The notes under the pieces are model-generated. The model searched no databases. It was not told where the DNA came from and worked only from the letters and a program-made list of their open reading frames with translations. From Stictocephala bisonia (Eukaryota > Arthropoda > Insecta > Hemiptera > Membracidae): a stretch of 64,000 bases of DNA. The position numbers and the translations under genes are program-made. The stretch's first letter is position 1, and every line of letters begins with the position of its first letter. Shown in pieces: positions 1-56,282 of this stretch. The DNA lies in contig JAQJVL010000277.1 in NCBI GenBank assembly GCA_035578905.1, positions 62,001-126,000 on the forward strand. The letters run 5' to 3'.

Positions 1-138
1 ACAAAGAGGAGAAACAACAATAACTTACAGCGAGACAAAAAAGTATTCTATCCATCTTCCTCCTAATCCCAAAGTTATAAATCAAACTACAATTATGGGG
101 GATGTTTAAGTCAGGCCGCAAATAGGAGCACACCATAC

Positions 139-309
139 ATAGTGGTATTGACCTACCCGCCCACTCATACACCTATAGGTGGTATTGACCCGCCCAAAAA
201 CATACAGTGGTATTGGCCCGCCCTTACACGTATAGTGATACTGACCCACCTATGTACAATTACAATGGTATTGACCCACCTGCCCAGCCATACACGTTCA
301 GTGGTATTG
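139..309. repeat. Degenerate minisatellite
   Basis: About six imperfect units of 28-39 bp, each built on the core TGGTATTGACCCRCCC followed by a CATACAC-like segment. The open frame across it is a by-product of the repeat and is not treated as a gene. Confidence 0.75.
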
Positions 310-1435
310 AGGTTTAGTAACCTTGAAATAAATGCCTTTCTAAAACAGATCTCTCTAACTCCAAAAAGTCACTGATCCTTTTCCCACACGGCCAACGTTT
401 TGGTATGCAAAATTTATGGGTAAATTTAAATGATGACGGTAGAGAATAGGTTGATAGCTGCTGGGCAAGTTGTCAGCAAACTTACATTATTTGACAGTAC
501 CATTCTCGTAAACTGAAGGTAGGCTATCAGGACATACAACCTAAATACATATAACATCAATTAAATACCTTAATAACTTACATTTCGAAGAGCTTCACTA
601 TTCATTATGGACTGTTATTCTTGTTCAAATGGAAACTTGAAGAAAAAATCTCAATAAAAATTATTAACAAACTTCCCTACAATGAAAAGTACAAGGCACT
701 TCTCCCATGGTTTATAACATTATATTTAATTGCACTTTAAACAAACTCCATTGTTAACCCTCTTTCAGGCTGATCTGGAGATATTAAGATGGACTAGAAA
801 AGACTGAACGAGTGGAAAGTTGAGCTTGAGAAGATAAACGTAAAAGGGTGTTCTATCTCTACTGCAATAAGGTTATGTTATGATGTTTAAAAAATCAAAA
901 CAAACTGTGCTGTCAGCTGTAATAGATATCATTTTAATATATTTTTTCGAAACCCACCAATTAAGAGCTGTTATTCTGTATTTTTTAACGAGTTTTTCAT
1001 TACTACATAACATATAGTATGTAGTAATAAATATCTATAGAGTTCATTACATTTCATACCAACGGTTTCCCATTTGTTACAAACAAATTAGTTTTTAAAA
1101 ACAATTGTTGCTTAACAACTAATTACAGTTTTAATTTAGTTCTGAAATTACAGCATTAATTATATATATAAATGATATGTTTTAAATAAATGTCGTGTAA
1201 TAGTAAAGAGATCACGGCAACATTATCATCTATAGAAAAATATTATGCCTGGACACTTCTCTTTTGAAGATTTGTTTTGTATTAATGTACAAAACATGTG
1301 AATCTCCGATTCAAGGTTGTTGTCTTCTCTCAGAAGTCGCGGTGTGCAGCTGTGATAAGCGTATACAGTAGATTGTCTTATTTTTGCGAATGTATCGGAC
1401 TGTCTTGTTCCTCTTGGCAAACGTATGCAGGGGCT
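310..1435. other. AT-rich intergenic DNA, nothing recognised
   Basis: No coding-like frame, RNA gene or repeat structure could be supported here. The short open frames lack recognisable motifs. Confidence 0.5.
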
Positions 1436-1755
1436 TATTCAGGCTAGGATTTTGGGGGTAGTCATAAGTGAAAAATATAGTTTCGGAGACGGGAAAATTT
1501 GAGGGGTTTTAGCGTACAAACAACTTCTAAATGGGTTGAAATATTATGTTTGGCGTTATATTGTAAGTTTTAGGCCGTATATATTATTATTTGACATTCA
1601 TATTTTGTTATCTAAAACAAGCCACGTACAGACGAAATTTTTTTGTTTAAGGATTTTTAATTTAAAAATTTTTGGGGAGGTTTTCGACCCCGAGAAATCG
1701 ATTGGCACTGGTCTCAACCCTAGGAAAATTCTGATTTCTGCCCCAGAGGCTTAGT
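1436..1755 (+). repeat. Possible end of a hAT-type element
   Basis: Starts CAGGGGCTTATTCAGG and soon runs into a G-rich stretch, resembling the G-rich ends of the hAT-like copy at 60685-63380. No second terminus or target duplication was found, so this is a weak call. Confidence 0.2.
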
Positions 1756-1804
1756 AGCCTCTGGTGACTTCCCATGTATCACGACGAGGCTACGCAGTAG
1801 ACAG

Positions 1805-1977
1805 TGACGTCACATGGGCGTATTCTATTAAATACCGGTAACTACATCTACCAATTGCATAGGAGCATTCAACTAAATAGTAAGCAAGTTATTTATCACT
1901 TGTCAGCTGGAATTGTAATTACGAGAATTTTAACTGCATTTTTGTGTTATATTTGCCATTTCGCCCATGTGACGTCA
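1805..1977. mobile_element. 173-bp MITE-like element with 16-bp inverted ends
   Basis: The 16 bases at 1805-1820 (TGACGTCACATGGGCG) are exactly the reverse complement of 1962-1977. The interior is AT-rich and non-coding. I see no convincing target-site duplication, so superfamily is unassigned. Each terminus contains the palindrome TGACGTCA, which is also the consensus CREB/ATF site. Confidence 0.55.
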
Positions 1978-3552
1978 TGGTTACAGAATAAGGTTAACCC
2001 TTATAAAATCAGCGTTGTTTGCCCAAACTACGTCCGTGTCATCGACTTCAACAATATGGAACCACTATCGACTTCTAGTAGAAAATAGGGTATCAAACTA
2101 TAGGTATTTATTTCTTAAAGCACACTATACCATTACATTTTGGAAGAGACAACCTTTATAGGCTGTGCCCCTGCAAAACAAAAAATATGCTCGAAAACTC
2201 AAAATTGGGTAATGTTAAACTAATATACCCAAGTGGGGTAACAAATTAAAGATATTCTTCTCTTACTAATATGCCATCTGATTTTAGAAACTATGTTTAT
2301 GAGTTCCACTGACTCAAAAACGAAAAGTCATGATCATACTGCTAAAGAATCCTGGAGAGGCCGACCTTCCTCTCGAGGTGACATACCGAGATCCAGAGAT
2401 GGGACTGTAGTAGAGTGCCTTGGTGAGGTCGCAGGCCGAATCTTCGCCTTCGTGGCCATAGACCGAGTTCCACAAAGATGCCTGTACCAGAGCGTCTTGG
2501 CGAGGCCATAGACAGCCACGAGGCTGCAGGCCAAGATTCAAATAGTATTCGTAAAGAAAAATATAGTATTCAAGATAAAAAAGATTCGTCGGAAGACCTC
2601 CGAAACGAAATGTTATTAATATCCTACAAGGTAGAGTAATAACAAACGATTCTCTGGGAGATATAGAAACTACCTCTTCAGTTTACACAATTCAACTGAG
2701 CGAAGCTCGGTGTCCCGGTACTATTTTAAAATTTTACTTATGGTTTTAGTAATATAGGTAGATTATAAAGTAAAACATTAATTCGAGCATTTAGAAAGAA
2801 ACTATCTATGAAAGCTAAGGTATAACTGCAATTACATAAATATAAATTACCCATTGACAGTAACATAATGGAAATTTAAACTAGTTTGAAAAAATAACAA
2901 TACAAAAACAATATAACAATATAGAAAAAGATTGAAAGTAAATACATAGCTTATTTTAAGTTGTAAATATTAGTATACGCATCACGCAATCGAACAAAAC
3001 TTATTTCAACTTCCAAATAATATGGTGTCTAACATTGACAGTCAGTCATTAAATATGTACCATAGTTATAAAGTTTAAACCAGCAACAAACAAAAGTATA
3101 GTTAGGGATGTCCCCGCCCCCAGGGCTATGGCGCATTCCCACAAATAATCCTCAAATCCCCCCCCCCCCATATACATGTAGAAAGTTAACCATATTCGCT
3201 GGATATGTTTTCAACTAAATTATATTTTATTTATATTTGTTTGAATGTCTTATATTTTTTAAATCTATTTATTCAAATATAATCACTTATATTTCGTACT
3301 GTTATTTTTAAATATAAGATGAAATTTTAATCCCGCATTTTTTGTTAAACAAATCTACAAGTATAGGTACATAATTGTATGTGAATATAATTAAAAAAAC
3401 GAATTTCCCAATAAAATAAATACGATTTTATTTCACAATGTCATAGAGTAGAATTTTATCTGCAATACTGAATAAAATGTAATGAGACATTTTGAGGTAT
3501 AACAGAAACTATTTGTAAAGGCTCTCGTAATGTACAATATTGTAATTAATAT
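1978..3552. other. Intergenic DNA without a recognised gene
   Basis: Contains a GC-rich island at about 2350-2535 and a 13-bp C run near 3160 of the kind seen at degraded transposon ends. The overlapping short frames at 2293-2541 on both strands have no recognisable domain. Confidence 0.45.
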
Positions 3553-4053
3553 TCAAGATTTCTTGGTTCCTTTAGTATCGGTATTGATCGTACTCCCGCA
3601 ACCACCATAGTGTGGGGGGAAGGGCAGCTCGAAGGGAATTTTGTTCATCACCCATACTGTAACCCACCTACATGGGGACAAAGTGTTTGGGAGATTGTAG
3701 GCGATAGGTTGGATACTCGGTCCTCTTAATACCGACATGGCGTCCGCTTGATGGTTGCTATCGGCGTGGACACTACTAGAGAAGTCTGGGGTGTCCATGT
3801 TGGATGGTAATCACTGTGCGGATGTTGTGTGGGGTAGATAACTGAGTACTGTATCAGGCTTGTCAATTAGCTGAAAATCAGACCAGCACTACGTGATTCG
3901 GATTCCACATAAAGCTGTAGGTCCTTTAGTTGCCTGGCTGTTGGGCTATTAATAAATTGCCCTTTCTGAGGAACAGTTGGACTCAGTTAGTAACCAGACC
4001 ACACTCATCCTACACTCATATAACCATTCATATTCGCCTTAAAATACCAACAA
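3553..4053 (-). repeat. Dispersed repeat, copy A (inverted)
   Basis: Read on the - strand, 4046 down to about 3690 aligns at roughly 80 percent by eye with the + strand at 5163-5500. Shared landmarks include TATTAATAGCCCAA, CCTACAGCTTTA, GGTCTGATTTTCAGCTAA and CATGTCGGTATTAAGAGG. It also carries an 81-codon open frame with no recognisable domain, so it is listed as a repeat. Confidence 0.65.
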
Positions 4054-5162
4054 CGTTGTATGTAAGAATGTAATGAACAAAATTAACGAAGTTGAAAAAA
4101 TCGGCAATAATTTGATCCGATTTCATAACTTTTTATATTTTTATAATGAATATAACTTTATTATTATTTTATTTAAAAGGAAAGGCTGATCTCCTATAAA
4201 ACTATGCCGTGCAAGAGCCCGGTACTCGTGGAGGAAAGCCCGTTAAACACAGGGCGGTTTTTGGTCGTCACCTGCCGAACATTAGCACATTAATTAAGTT
4301 TAATGGAAGCTTACACAAAGGGCGGAAATGTGACCTGGCATTACTGTCGTGGCCGATGTGCAGTTTTGCCGTCCCACGAGGAATAACTTTACGTTGTTGT
4401 CAAGAGTTAGCGTCATATTCATCAAGTTTTAACTGCCTGGAGCCCATTGAAAAACTGGAGTTCTTCAATGGACAACAACCAAACTAAAGGGTCTTCACCC
4501 CCAACAAAAGAAGAAATTCAGACAGATATACATAAATTTAAAACAATAAAGGATAAAGAGAGGATGAAATGAAAGCAATGAAAGCAACCGAATTCCTGAA
4601 AAATCTTGACCCCAAAACCATAGAAGAACCAATACAAAACATTTACTGATATTCGGCAAACTGAGAAAATCCGAAAGACTAGAAAATTTTTCACATTTAC
4701 CCACTGCACAAAAAAGTAATCAATCCCATGACCTCCTAGAGTACCTGTAATCTACTAAATCATCTCATTTGTAATCCTCTACAGAGCACAAGAATAACGA
4801 GAACCAACAATCGTGGAGTATCAGACTAGGTTAAAACCCAACATATCCTATTCAGAATGGATCTTGAATCTCAAATATGTGATAAAAATTAAAGCAATTA
4901 GACATAAACTGTTGTTTTGCACTTACGTTGACTTTTAAAAACACCTACGAATAAATCACCAGAGATTCACTTTTTGGAAAAATTAAAAAGGGGTTGGATC
5001 TTAAGACAATAATGAGTTTAAATGTTAATTTTGTTAGTAGAAAAACTGCTTTCAAGAGATTGTGTGATGCGGAATTTCATAGATTCAAAATGTTTTGTGC
5101 TCTGCTCTCTGCTATCTCAGTAGACATTCGTTTTATTTATTTATTTTATTTATTCTTAAGAC
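4054..5162. other. Intergenic DNA, unassigned
   Basis: A 4209-4487 open frame and a lysine-rich stretch just after it look slightly coding-like, but no family was recognised and stops interrupt both. No RNA gene or terminal repeat was seen. Confidence 0.35.
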
Positions 5163-5545
5163 GCCGATAGTCAAGATATGGGCGAATATGGATTTCGAAT
5201 GAGTGTGATATCATTTCTACTATCTGAGTTCAACTAAGCTCAGAAAGGACTATTTATTAATAGCCCAATAGCCAGGGCAACTATGGGACCTACAGCTTTA
5301 CGTGGAATCTGAACCACGTAGTGTTGGTCTGATTTTCAGCTAACTGACACGTCTGACATTCAGTTCTATTCCCTACTAAACATCTGAACCCTGACTACCA
5401 TCCAACATGGACACCTCAGACTTCTCAAGTAGTGTCTATGTCGATGGCGACCATTGAGTGAACGCCATGTCGGTATTAAGAGGACCGATCATATAAGAAG
5501 CTGGGTTACAGCACTGCGCCACCAGTGCCGACATGTTAAGACAAA
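5163..5545 (+). repeat. Dispersed repeat, copy B
   Basis: Opposite-orientation partner of 3553-4053, aligning over about 340 bp before the two diverge after the GGACCGA landmark near 5487. A third, internally deleted copy is at 12273-12420. Confidence 0.65.
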
Positions 5546-6038
5546 GAACAATATCTTTAGGTGAGATACCTGCTCATAGAAGAACAAATTATGATTTTGA
5601 AATGGATATTAATTCTTACCCTTATGAGTATTTAAAGTACACTTTTCAAAACAGAGCTAGGTTATAATTATTCCCTACATGAGATACATTTTATGATATT
5701 TTCCCTAAAAGAAGCGAACATCAGCCGATTAACAGGGAACATTTATAAGCAGTTTCATCTGAGACTGTACAAAAAACACGAATGCAAACAGAAAACAGTC
5801 AAATCAACATGAAAAGATCAGCTGATGCATTATAAGTGTAATAGTTAACTATTTTTCGCGCTCGGTTTTTTAGAGTTTTAATTGTGTTAAAAGTTTATTT
5901 TTTTTGTTATTAATTGCAATATTAGTGATATTGAATACCTATTTTGTGTTTTTGTGTTGATTTCACCCAGTTATTGTTAAAATAACGAAGGGGTCTTTGT
6001 TTAAACATTGCTTACCTAAGCATAACCAAAAAACAATA

Positions 6039-7340
6039 ATGGCTAAGCCAGTGTTTATTTTCCCTTCCCAATCTTCTGTCAACAAGCCTAAATCATGTGA
6101 TTTAACGCCCAACACTACGAAATCAAATGAAAACATTGATCAAGATTTCTTAAGACCACCAAAAAGAAAAACAGTCAACAATTGTGTAAATCTACAGCCT
6201 AAAAGGTATGTCTTAGATACTAATCAGCTGTGTGATCAAAACAAATTTAGTCCACTATCAGACCACAACTACTCTATTGCTAATAATGATGAAAATGAGA
6301 TGGCTGATGTAACTGCTACAAGTGAATTGCATAAAATTGTTAAACCTCCACCTATTTTTGTCCACGATGTTAACAATCATCAGGAAATTGTCAAAGATAT
6401 TAAAAGTGTAATTACTTGTGAGTTTACCACTGAAGTCAAAGGCTCATCTTTGAAAATTAATCTTCTGACCATAGATGATTTTAGAAAACTGACACAATTT
6501 TACGACGAATCAAATGTTAAATACCATACGTTTCAGACAAAAATAGACAGAAAATTAGAAGTCGTAATTAAAAACGTTCCCTGCTCTCTTTCTCCAGAGG
6601 AAATTCAGGATGAGTTAATCTCTCACAACTATCCGGTTCTCACTGTAAATAGATTATTTAACAAGGAAAAAATTCCATTCCCTATTTGTGCAGTCTCGTT
6701 AGAAAACAATGAATCTGGAAAAGCTATATTTGAATTAAATAGACTGTGCTACTCTGTTGTTCATGTTGAGCCTAAAAGGAAGCCTACAAATGTGCCCCAG
6801 TGTACTCGATGTCAACGTTATGGTCACACGAAAAATTTTTGCAAGCTCGATCCCAGATGTGTGAAGTGTACTGGCCAACATCTCTACTCTGCTTGTCCGA
6901 AGAAGAAGACCGACCCCCCTGTATGTGTAAACTGTGGGGAGAATCATTCGGCCAATTTCAAAGGCTGTAAATACTATAAAGATATACAGCAACAGACTAA
7001 AAGCAATGTTACTGGACTCACCCATCACTCATCTACTAGGAGCACTGATGAAAATCGCAGTACCGAAAACACTGGAATTGGAATAAAACCCTCACAAGCC
7101 CGCCCTCAAGCAACTTCCAAGTCATACGCTCAAGCAACTAAGAAGACGTCAACAAATTTGCATCACCAAACTGATTTCAGTGTTTTTAATAACGACACTA
7201 CTGAAACTGCAGCTAACGAGGTACTTGAGAGTGGCTCTAATATAGAACAACTAATATTAGATTTAGTTAAGTCAGCCATGCCTATCATTAAAAAGATTAT
7301 ATCTAATGTTATTACTTCACTGTTCAAAAATGCACCCTAG
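6039..7340 (+). CDS. Jockey-like ORF1 (Gag-like, three zinc knuckles)
   Basis: A 433-codon nucleic-acid-binding ORF1 protein of a Jockey-type retrotransposon. In this family ORF1 binds element RNA to form the transposition particle. The ATG at 6039 (MAKPVF) is the first in frame. The N-terminal third is polar and low-complexity. The middle (about residues 140-245) has the spacing of the RNA-binding domain found in these Gag-like proteins. A cysteine-rich block follows with three consecutive CCHC-like knuckles: CTRCQRYGHTKNFC, then CVKC..H...C, then CVNCGENHSANFKGC. The C-terminal tail is Ser/Thr-rich. No stop or frameshift interrupts the frame. It overlaps ORF2, so ORF2 is probably reached by reinitiation at the ATG at 7330 or 7306. 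Confidence 0.88.
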   Translation: MAKPVFIFPSQSSVNKPKSCDLTPNTTKSNENIDQDFLRPPKRKTVNNCVNLQPKRYVLDTNQLCDQNKFSPLSDHNYSIANNDENEMADVTATSELHKIVKPPPIFVHDVNNHQEIVKDIKSVITCEFTTEVKGSSLKINLLTIDDFRKLTQFYDESNVKYHTFQTKIDRKLEVVIKNVPCSLSPEEIQDELISHNYPVLTVNRLFNKEKIPFPICAVSLENNESGKAIFELNRLCYSVVHVEPKRKPTNVPQCTRCQRYGHTKNFCKLDPRCVKCTGQHLYSACPKKKTDPPVCVNCGENHSANFKGCKYYKDIQQQTKSNVTGLTHHSSTRSTDENRSTENTGIGIKPSQARPQATSKSYAQATKKTSTNLHHQTDFSVFNNDTTETAANEVLESGSNIEQLILDLVKSAMPIIKKIISNVITSLFKNAP

Positions 7341-10036
7341 AACATGCATCATACAAAACTTAACAATCCTAAACTGGAATGCTGATGGCCTAAAGAGAAA
7401 GAAGAATATTTTTTCAGAGTTCATGGTTCGGCATAACGTCGATGTCGCCTGCATCACTGAGACGCACTTTGTAATAAATGAGCCCTTTAAAATCCCTGGA
7501 TACTTTATTTATAGAGAAGACAGGAATGCACCCAATGCTTCTGGAGGAGTGGCAATTTTTATAAAAAGAAACCTTAATCATCACAATATACTGTTGCCAA
7601 ATCTTATTTCAGCTGAAGCTGTTGGTATCAAAATTAATTTGCAAAATGACCAGTCTTGTAATGTTATTTCTGTGTACAAATCACCCAATCGACGTTTTCA
7701 CCAACAAGATCTTTTAAATCTAAGTCATGGTGACACTCCAACTCTTATCTTAGGAGATTTAAATTGTAAACATCAATTCTGGGGTTGTAGGGTAACTAAC
7801 CCGAATGGGGTTCGCTTGTTACGTGCTATGAATGAAACCAATATAAATATTTCAGCTCCGTCTGAACCCACTCATTACCCTTGGCAAAACAATTTCCATC
7901 CCGATATATTGGACATTACTCTTCATAAAAACTTTGGAGCTCCTATTCTACAACAAGTAATCAGTGAACTTGATTCTGACCATCTCCCTATTATTGTAAG
8001 TTTTTTCATACAACCAATATTTTCTCCGCAAATTCCCAGACTGATAAACGGTCCAGTCGATTGGGATACCTTCTGTGCAAAATTCGACAATCGCATGAAA
8101 GTTCCAACGGACTTATATTCTGTAAATGGCATTGACAGAGCAGTTCAAGACTTTACAGAGTGTTTACAAATATCAGTCAAAGATGCAACTATCCGGACTT
8201 TTCCCCCTACACGAAACACTTTTCTTCATCCTCCCATGAGAATTATGCAATTAATTAGATATAAAAATAGAGTGAGACGTCAGTGGCAGAGATACAGGTA
8301 CCCTCACTTAAAGATGCAGCTAAATGAACTAATTCGTAAAGTACGTAGTGAACTTGATAAATATAGGATTAATTCTTACAAACTTTACGTTTCTGATATT
8401 GATCCTGGTGATTCTAATATGTGGAAAAGCAACAAAGAGGCTTTTACAATCACCGACAATTGTGCCTCCACTAAAACAAAATAATTTTATTTTTGAAAGT
8501 GATTCCGAAAAGAGTAATGTGTTTGCTGATTTTTTTGAGAATGCATTCATTCCTAATGTTGTTCATGATTTTGAAACCAACAGAAATGTTGAGGATTTTT
8601 TGTCCACAACCCCTAGCAGTGCAGAGCAGCCTGTGAAATTTACCTCACCCTCGGAAATTAAAAATATTATTAAAAATCTCCCCAACAGAAAATCTCCAGG
8701 GCATGACTTGGTACCTAACATAGTTTTGAAGAATTTGTCTACCAAAGCACTTTCAATACTGGCATCTATTTTCAATGCTTGTATTTCTGTTGGTTACTTT
8801 CCCAAAAACTGGAAACTTGCTCAAATAATTGTTATACACAAGCCCAACAAACCTAAACATTTTCCTAGCAGTTACCGTCCGATTAGTCTCCTTTCATCAA
8901 TATCAAAATTATTTGAAAAAATTATACAGAAGAGACTGCTAAAATACTTGGATTCTTCTAATATCATTCCCCCTTATCAGTTTGGATTTCGTACAAGGCA
9001 TTCTACATCTCATCAACTTCTACGAATCAATGAAATCATATGTAAAGGATTTGAGAAGAAGCTTCATTCATCGGCAGCATTTTTGGACATAACAAGTGCA
9101 TTTGATAAGGTTTGGCATGGTGGCCTGTTATATAAATTGTATCAGTTTGGACTTCCTTTGTATCTGAGAGCTTTGTTGCAATCGTTTCTGTCTGCTAGAA
9201 CTTTTTGTGTCAAACTCAACTGCACACTTTCCTCAGTTCGTCCAATAGGCGCAGGTGTTCCTCAAGGCTCAATACTGGGACCTCTTCTTTTTAATTTATA
9301 CATGTCTGATATTCCTGAGCTTCCTCAGGCTACTATCGCTCTTTATGCTGATGACACGGTTCTTATTACCCAGCACATTGACATCAACCAGGCCGTAAAT
9401 TCTTTACAATTCAGCGTTACATCTCTAACCAATTGGTTTAAAAGCTGGAGACTATCGTTAAATCCATTGAAATGTGAAACAAAGGTTTTCTCTTTGAGGA
9501 AGTATATTTTGCCACCTGAAGTTACTATTGAAAATACTTCAATTCCTTGGAACCCTGATGATCAAGGTATAAAATACTTAGGTGTCTACCTCGATAAAAA
9601 ATTAAACTGGAATCTTCACGTTAATAACAAACTCACTCAAGCATACGCACGTCTATCCATGTTATTTCCTATAATAAACAGAAAGTCGTCTTTAAAACCA
9701 GAATGTACATTTTTAATATATAAAACAATTCTTCGGCCGTTAATTATGTATGCCTGTCCAGTTTGGGGAATGTGCATTTCTTCCGGCAAACTGAAAAAGA
9801 TTCAAATTTTCCAAAACAAAGTTTTAAGAATTGCAGTTGATAGTCCATGGTACATACGTAACTCTCATCTGCATGTAGAATTTGGACTCGATACCATTGA
9901 TGCTTTTATTAAAAGAAGTTGTCGTAAGTTCATGGCAAACTTAGAAAATGTTCCAGGAGCTATTAACTTTCGCATTGGAGAACCTACTTTGCACAGGCGT
10001 TTGAAAGCCAGACTTCCTCAAGACATGATAGACTGA
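7306..10036 (+). pseudogene. Jockey-like ORF2: endonuclease-reverse transcriptase, one frameshift
   Basis: Encodes the enzyme that nicks target DNA and copies element RNA (target-primed reverse transcription). The first frame runs 7306/7330 to 8484 and holds the apurinic-like endonuclease: LNWNADGL, CITETHF, GDLNCKHQFWG and the catalytic SDHLPI. The frame then shifts by one base near 8421-8432, at a run of four A (GGAAAAGC), and continues in another frame to the TGA at 10034-10036. That second part holds the RT domain, with the priming motif PSSYRPISLLSSISK, the LDITSAFDKVWH block, GVPQGSILGPLLF and the catalytic YADD at 9344-9355, followed by a thumb-like C-terminal region. Apart from the single-base shift the protein looks full length (about 900 residues). 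The shift could be a real mutation or a homopolymer sequencing error. Confidence 0.87.
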
Positions 10037-10261
10037 TTTATAGCCTCTCTATGTAACACTTATTTGTTTTTTTTTAACTTACTTAAATATGTTATATATA
10101 TTTTTTTTTTGTTTACTGATTGTTATTCGTGTTACAGGGTGACTCATATATGAGCGAACCCGATAATGTTATTATTCCACCTGTTACATTTTCTGTGTAT
10201 AATATGTAAAATATTGATCCAGAAATAAAAGTGTGAAAAAAAAAAAAAATCAAATCAACAT

Positions 10262-10668
10262 ACGAATATGATTACTGTTTTGTTCAGCTGTTCTAGGAGA
10301 ACGACACTTAATCACACTAATCATAGCATAGCACAGTATGATTTGGATTCGCATAGGTTAGGCAGTCAAGAGGTTATACATTTATTTATACTGTACCTAT
10401 GTTTGGATATTTAGGTATTTCTTATTTATATCCAAAATTCAGATTGGTTCGTGTAATTTTTAATGTATGGTTAATCAACCTTCAATAATGCTCTCTAACC
10501 CATGAAAGGAACTTAAAAATAGGCAGTGCAAATAGGACAAACATAAATAAAAAATAGTCACTTATATTTTTATGTTATGTAATTTAGTTATTTTACATGA
10601 CATATAATTCTTATTGATCAAAAGTTCATAAGTGATAAGTGAAAAAACAATCAATATATTTGATCAAA
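10262..10668 (+). promoter_or_regulatory. Probable AP3M1 promoter and 5' UTR region
   Basis: AT-rich stretch between the Jockey insertion and the AP3M1 start codon. The transcription start and 5' UTR should lie here, or further upstream if a non-coding exon exists. No clear TATA box or initiator could be singled out, so the call rests on position only. Confidence 0.3.
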
Positions 10669-55139
<44,471 letters not shown>

Positions 55140-56282
55140 GCCTTACATTCCTGTGTATTGTATTGTATATTATATTGTTTTCTATTTGACATTTATATTT
55201 ATCAATCAATTATACTTAAGAAATGATCTATGTTGTTTTATTTTTTCCTAGATAGATTTTAATATTTTAATGTAGATATTTTTAAAATTAATCAGTGTTT
55301 TATATAACAGATACTTTATGATATAATATTTATGATTTCTATTTATGCAAATAGTATTATAAATCAGAACCCAGAAGTCCTGTGGGTTGCATGAAGAATT
55401 ATAAATACAATTTTTAGTTTAAAATATTTATTGATAATTTTTTTGTCACATTTCATGTTTTTGTTTTGCTATTTATCTTTTCAGCGTGTTTTATTTTAAA
55501 CATAAAAATGGTTTTCCATATTGACTGGAATTATACCTCATTTTTCCTTTATAAGTACTTGCTTTGTAAAAAAAAACTCGCAAATGTGATATCTCTTGCA
55601 TCAACTTACTTTCCCACCAATCCCCATATCACAATTGACTATATATGCTTAACTAAGAAATAATTTTGAAGTCTGCACTCGATACATCACACTGACTATA
55701 TAAGACTCATTATTATTGTGAGGTAGTAATTACAAAAATAGATTTTAATTCACCACTAATTGAAAGTAAATATTGTGGTGGATTTTTATTTATACGTGAG
55801 CAATTTTATAAGTATTCGAGCCTCTGTTAATCTAATCGACATCCCCTAACAAAATGAATGCACATAAAACCAATAAGACCGTTATGCAACAAAACACCAA
55901 ATTTTGGAAGCAGAGTGAAATTCTTTGTGAACTTGTAAATTGCCCATGATGAAACCCATAATCTGGGGGAAGTTATGTATCATGGAAATTGTATATCAAA
56001 AAACAAAGATTGTACTATGTTTTTAGATTATTCTCAAACATTTAAAATAATTAATTATATTAGTTATCTTTTGATCATAGATAATAACGAAATATTATTA
56101 ATTATAGTTTATGTAGTTCAAATTTTAAGCATTCACCCAATTTTCTCCATCCCTTTTTATTTTTATATCTATATTTCTAGATATTAAGTTATCAAACTAT
56201 TATTATTTATTTAAATATAGATAATGTAGTTTAGATCAGTTATGTTCTGGACAACGTAGCTCCTATGGATATACTATGCATA
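55140..56282 (+). other. AP3M1 3' UTR and flank
   Basis: Very AT-rich. The 3' UTR must begin here, but no canonical AATAAA was found close to the stop, so the poly(A) site is unplaced. No other gene recognised. Confidence 0.45.

Larger units (their letters stand above)
5811..10249 (+). mobile_element. Jockey-like non-LTR retrotransposon, near full length
   Basis: A 4.44-kb element bounded by a perfect 12-bp target-site duplication, TCAAATCAACAT, at 5799-5810 and 10250-10261. It ends in an AATAAA signal (10222-10227) followed by a short poly(A) tail. It has the two-ORF Jockey layout: a zinc-knuckle ORF1 and an endonuclease-RT ORF2. The intact duplication, the single frameshift in ORF2 and the lack of other damage suggest a young insertion. 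It lies about 420 bp upstream of the AP3M1 start codon in the same orientation. Confidence 0.9.
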
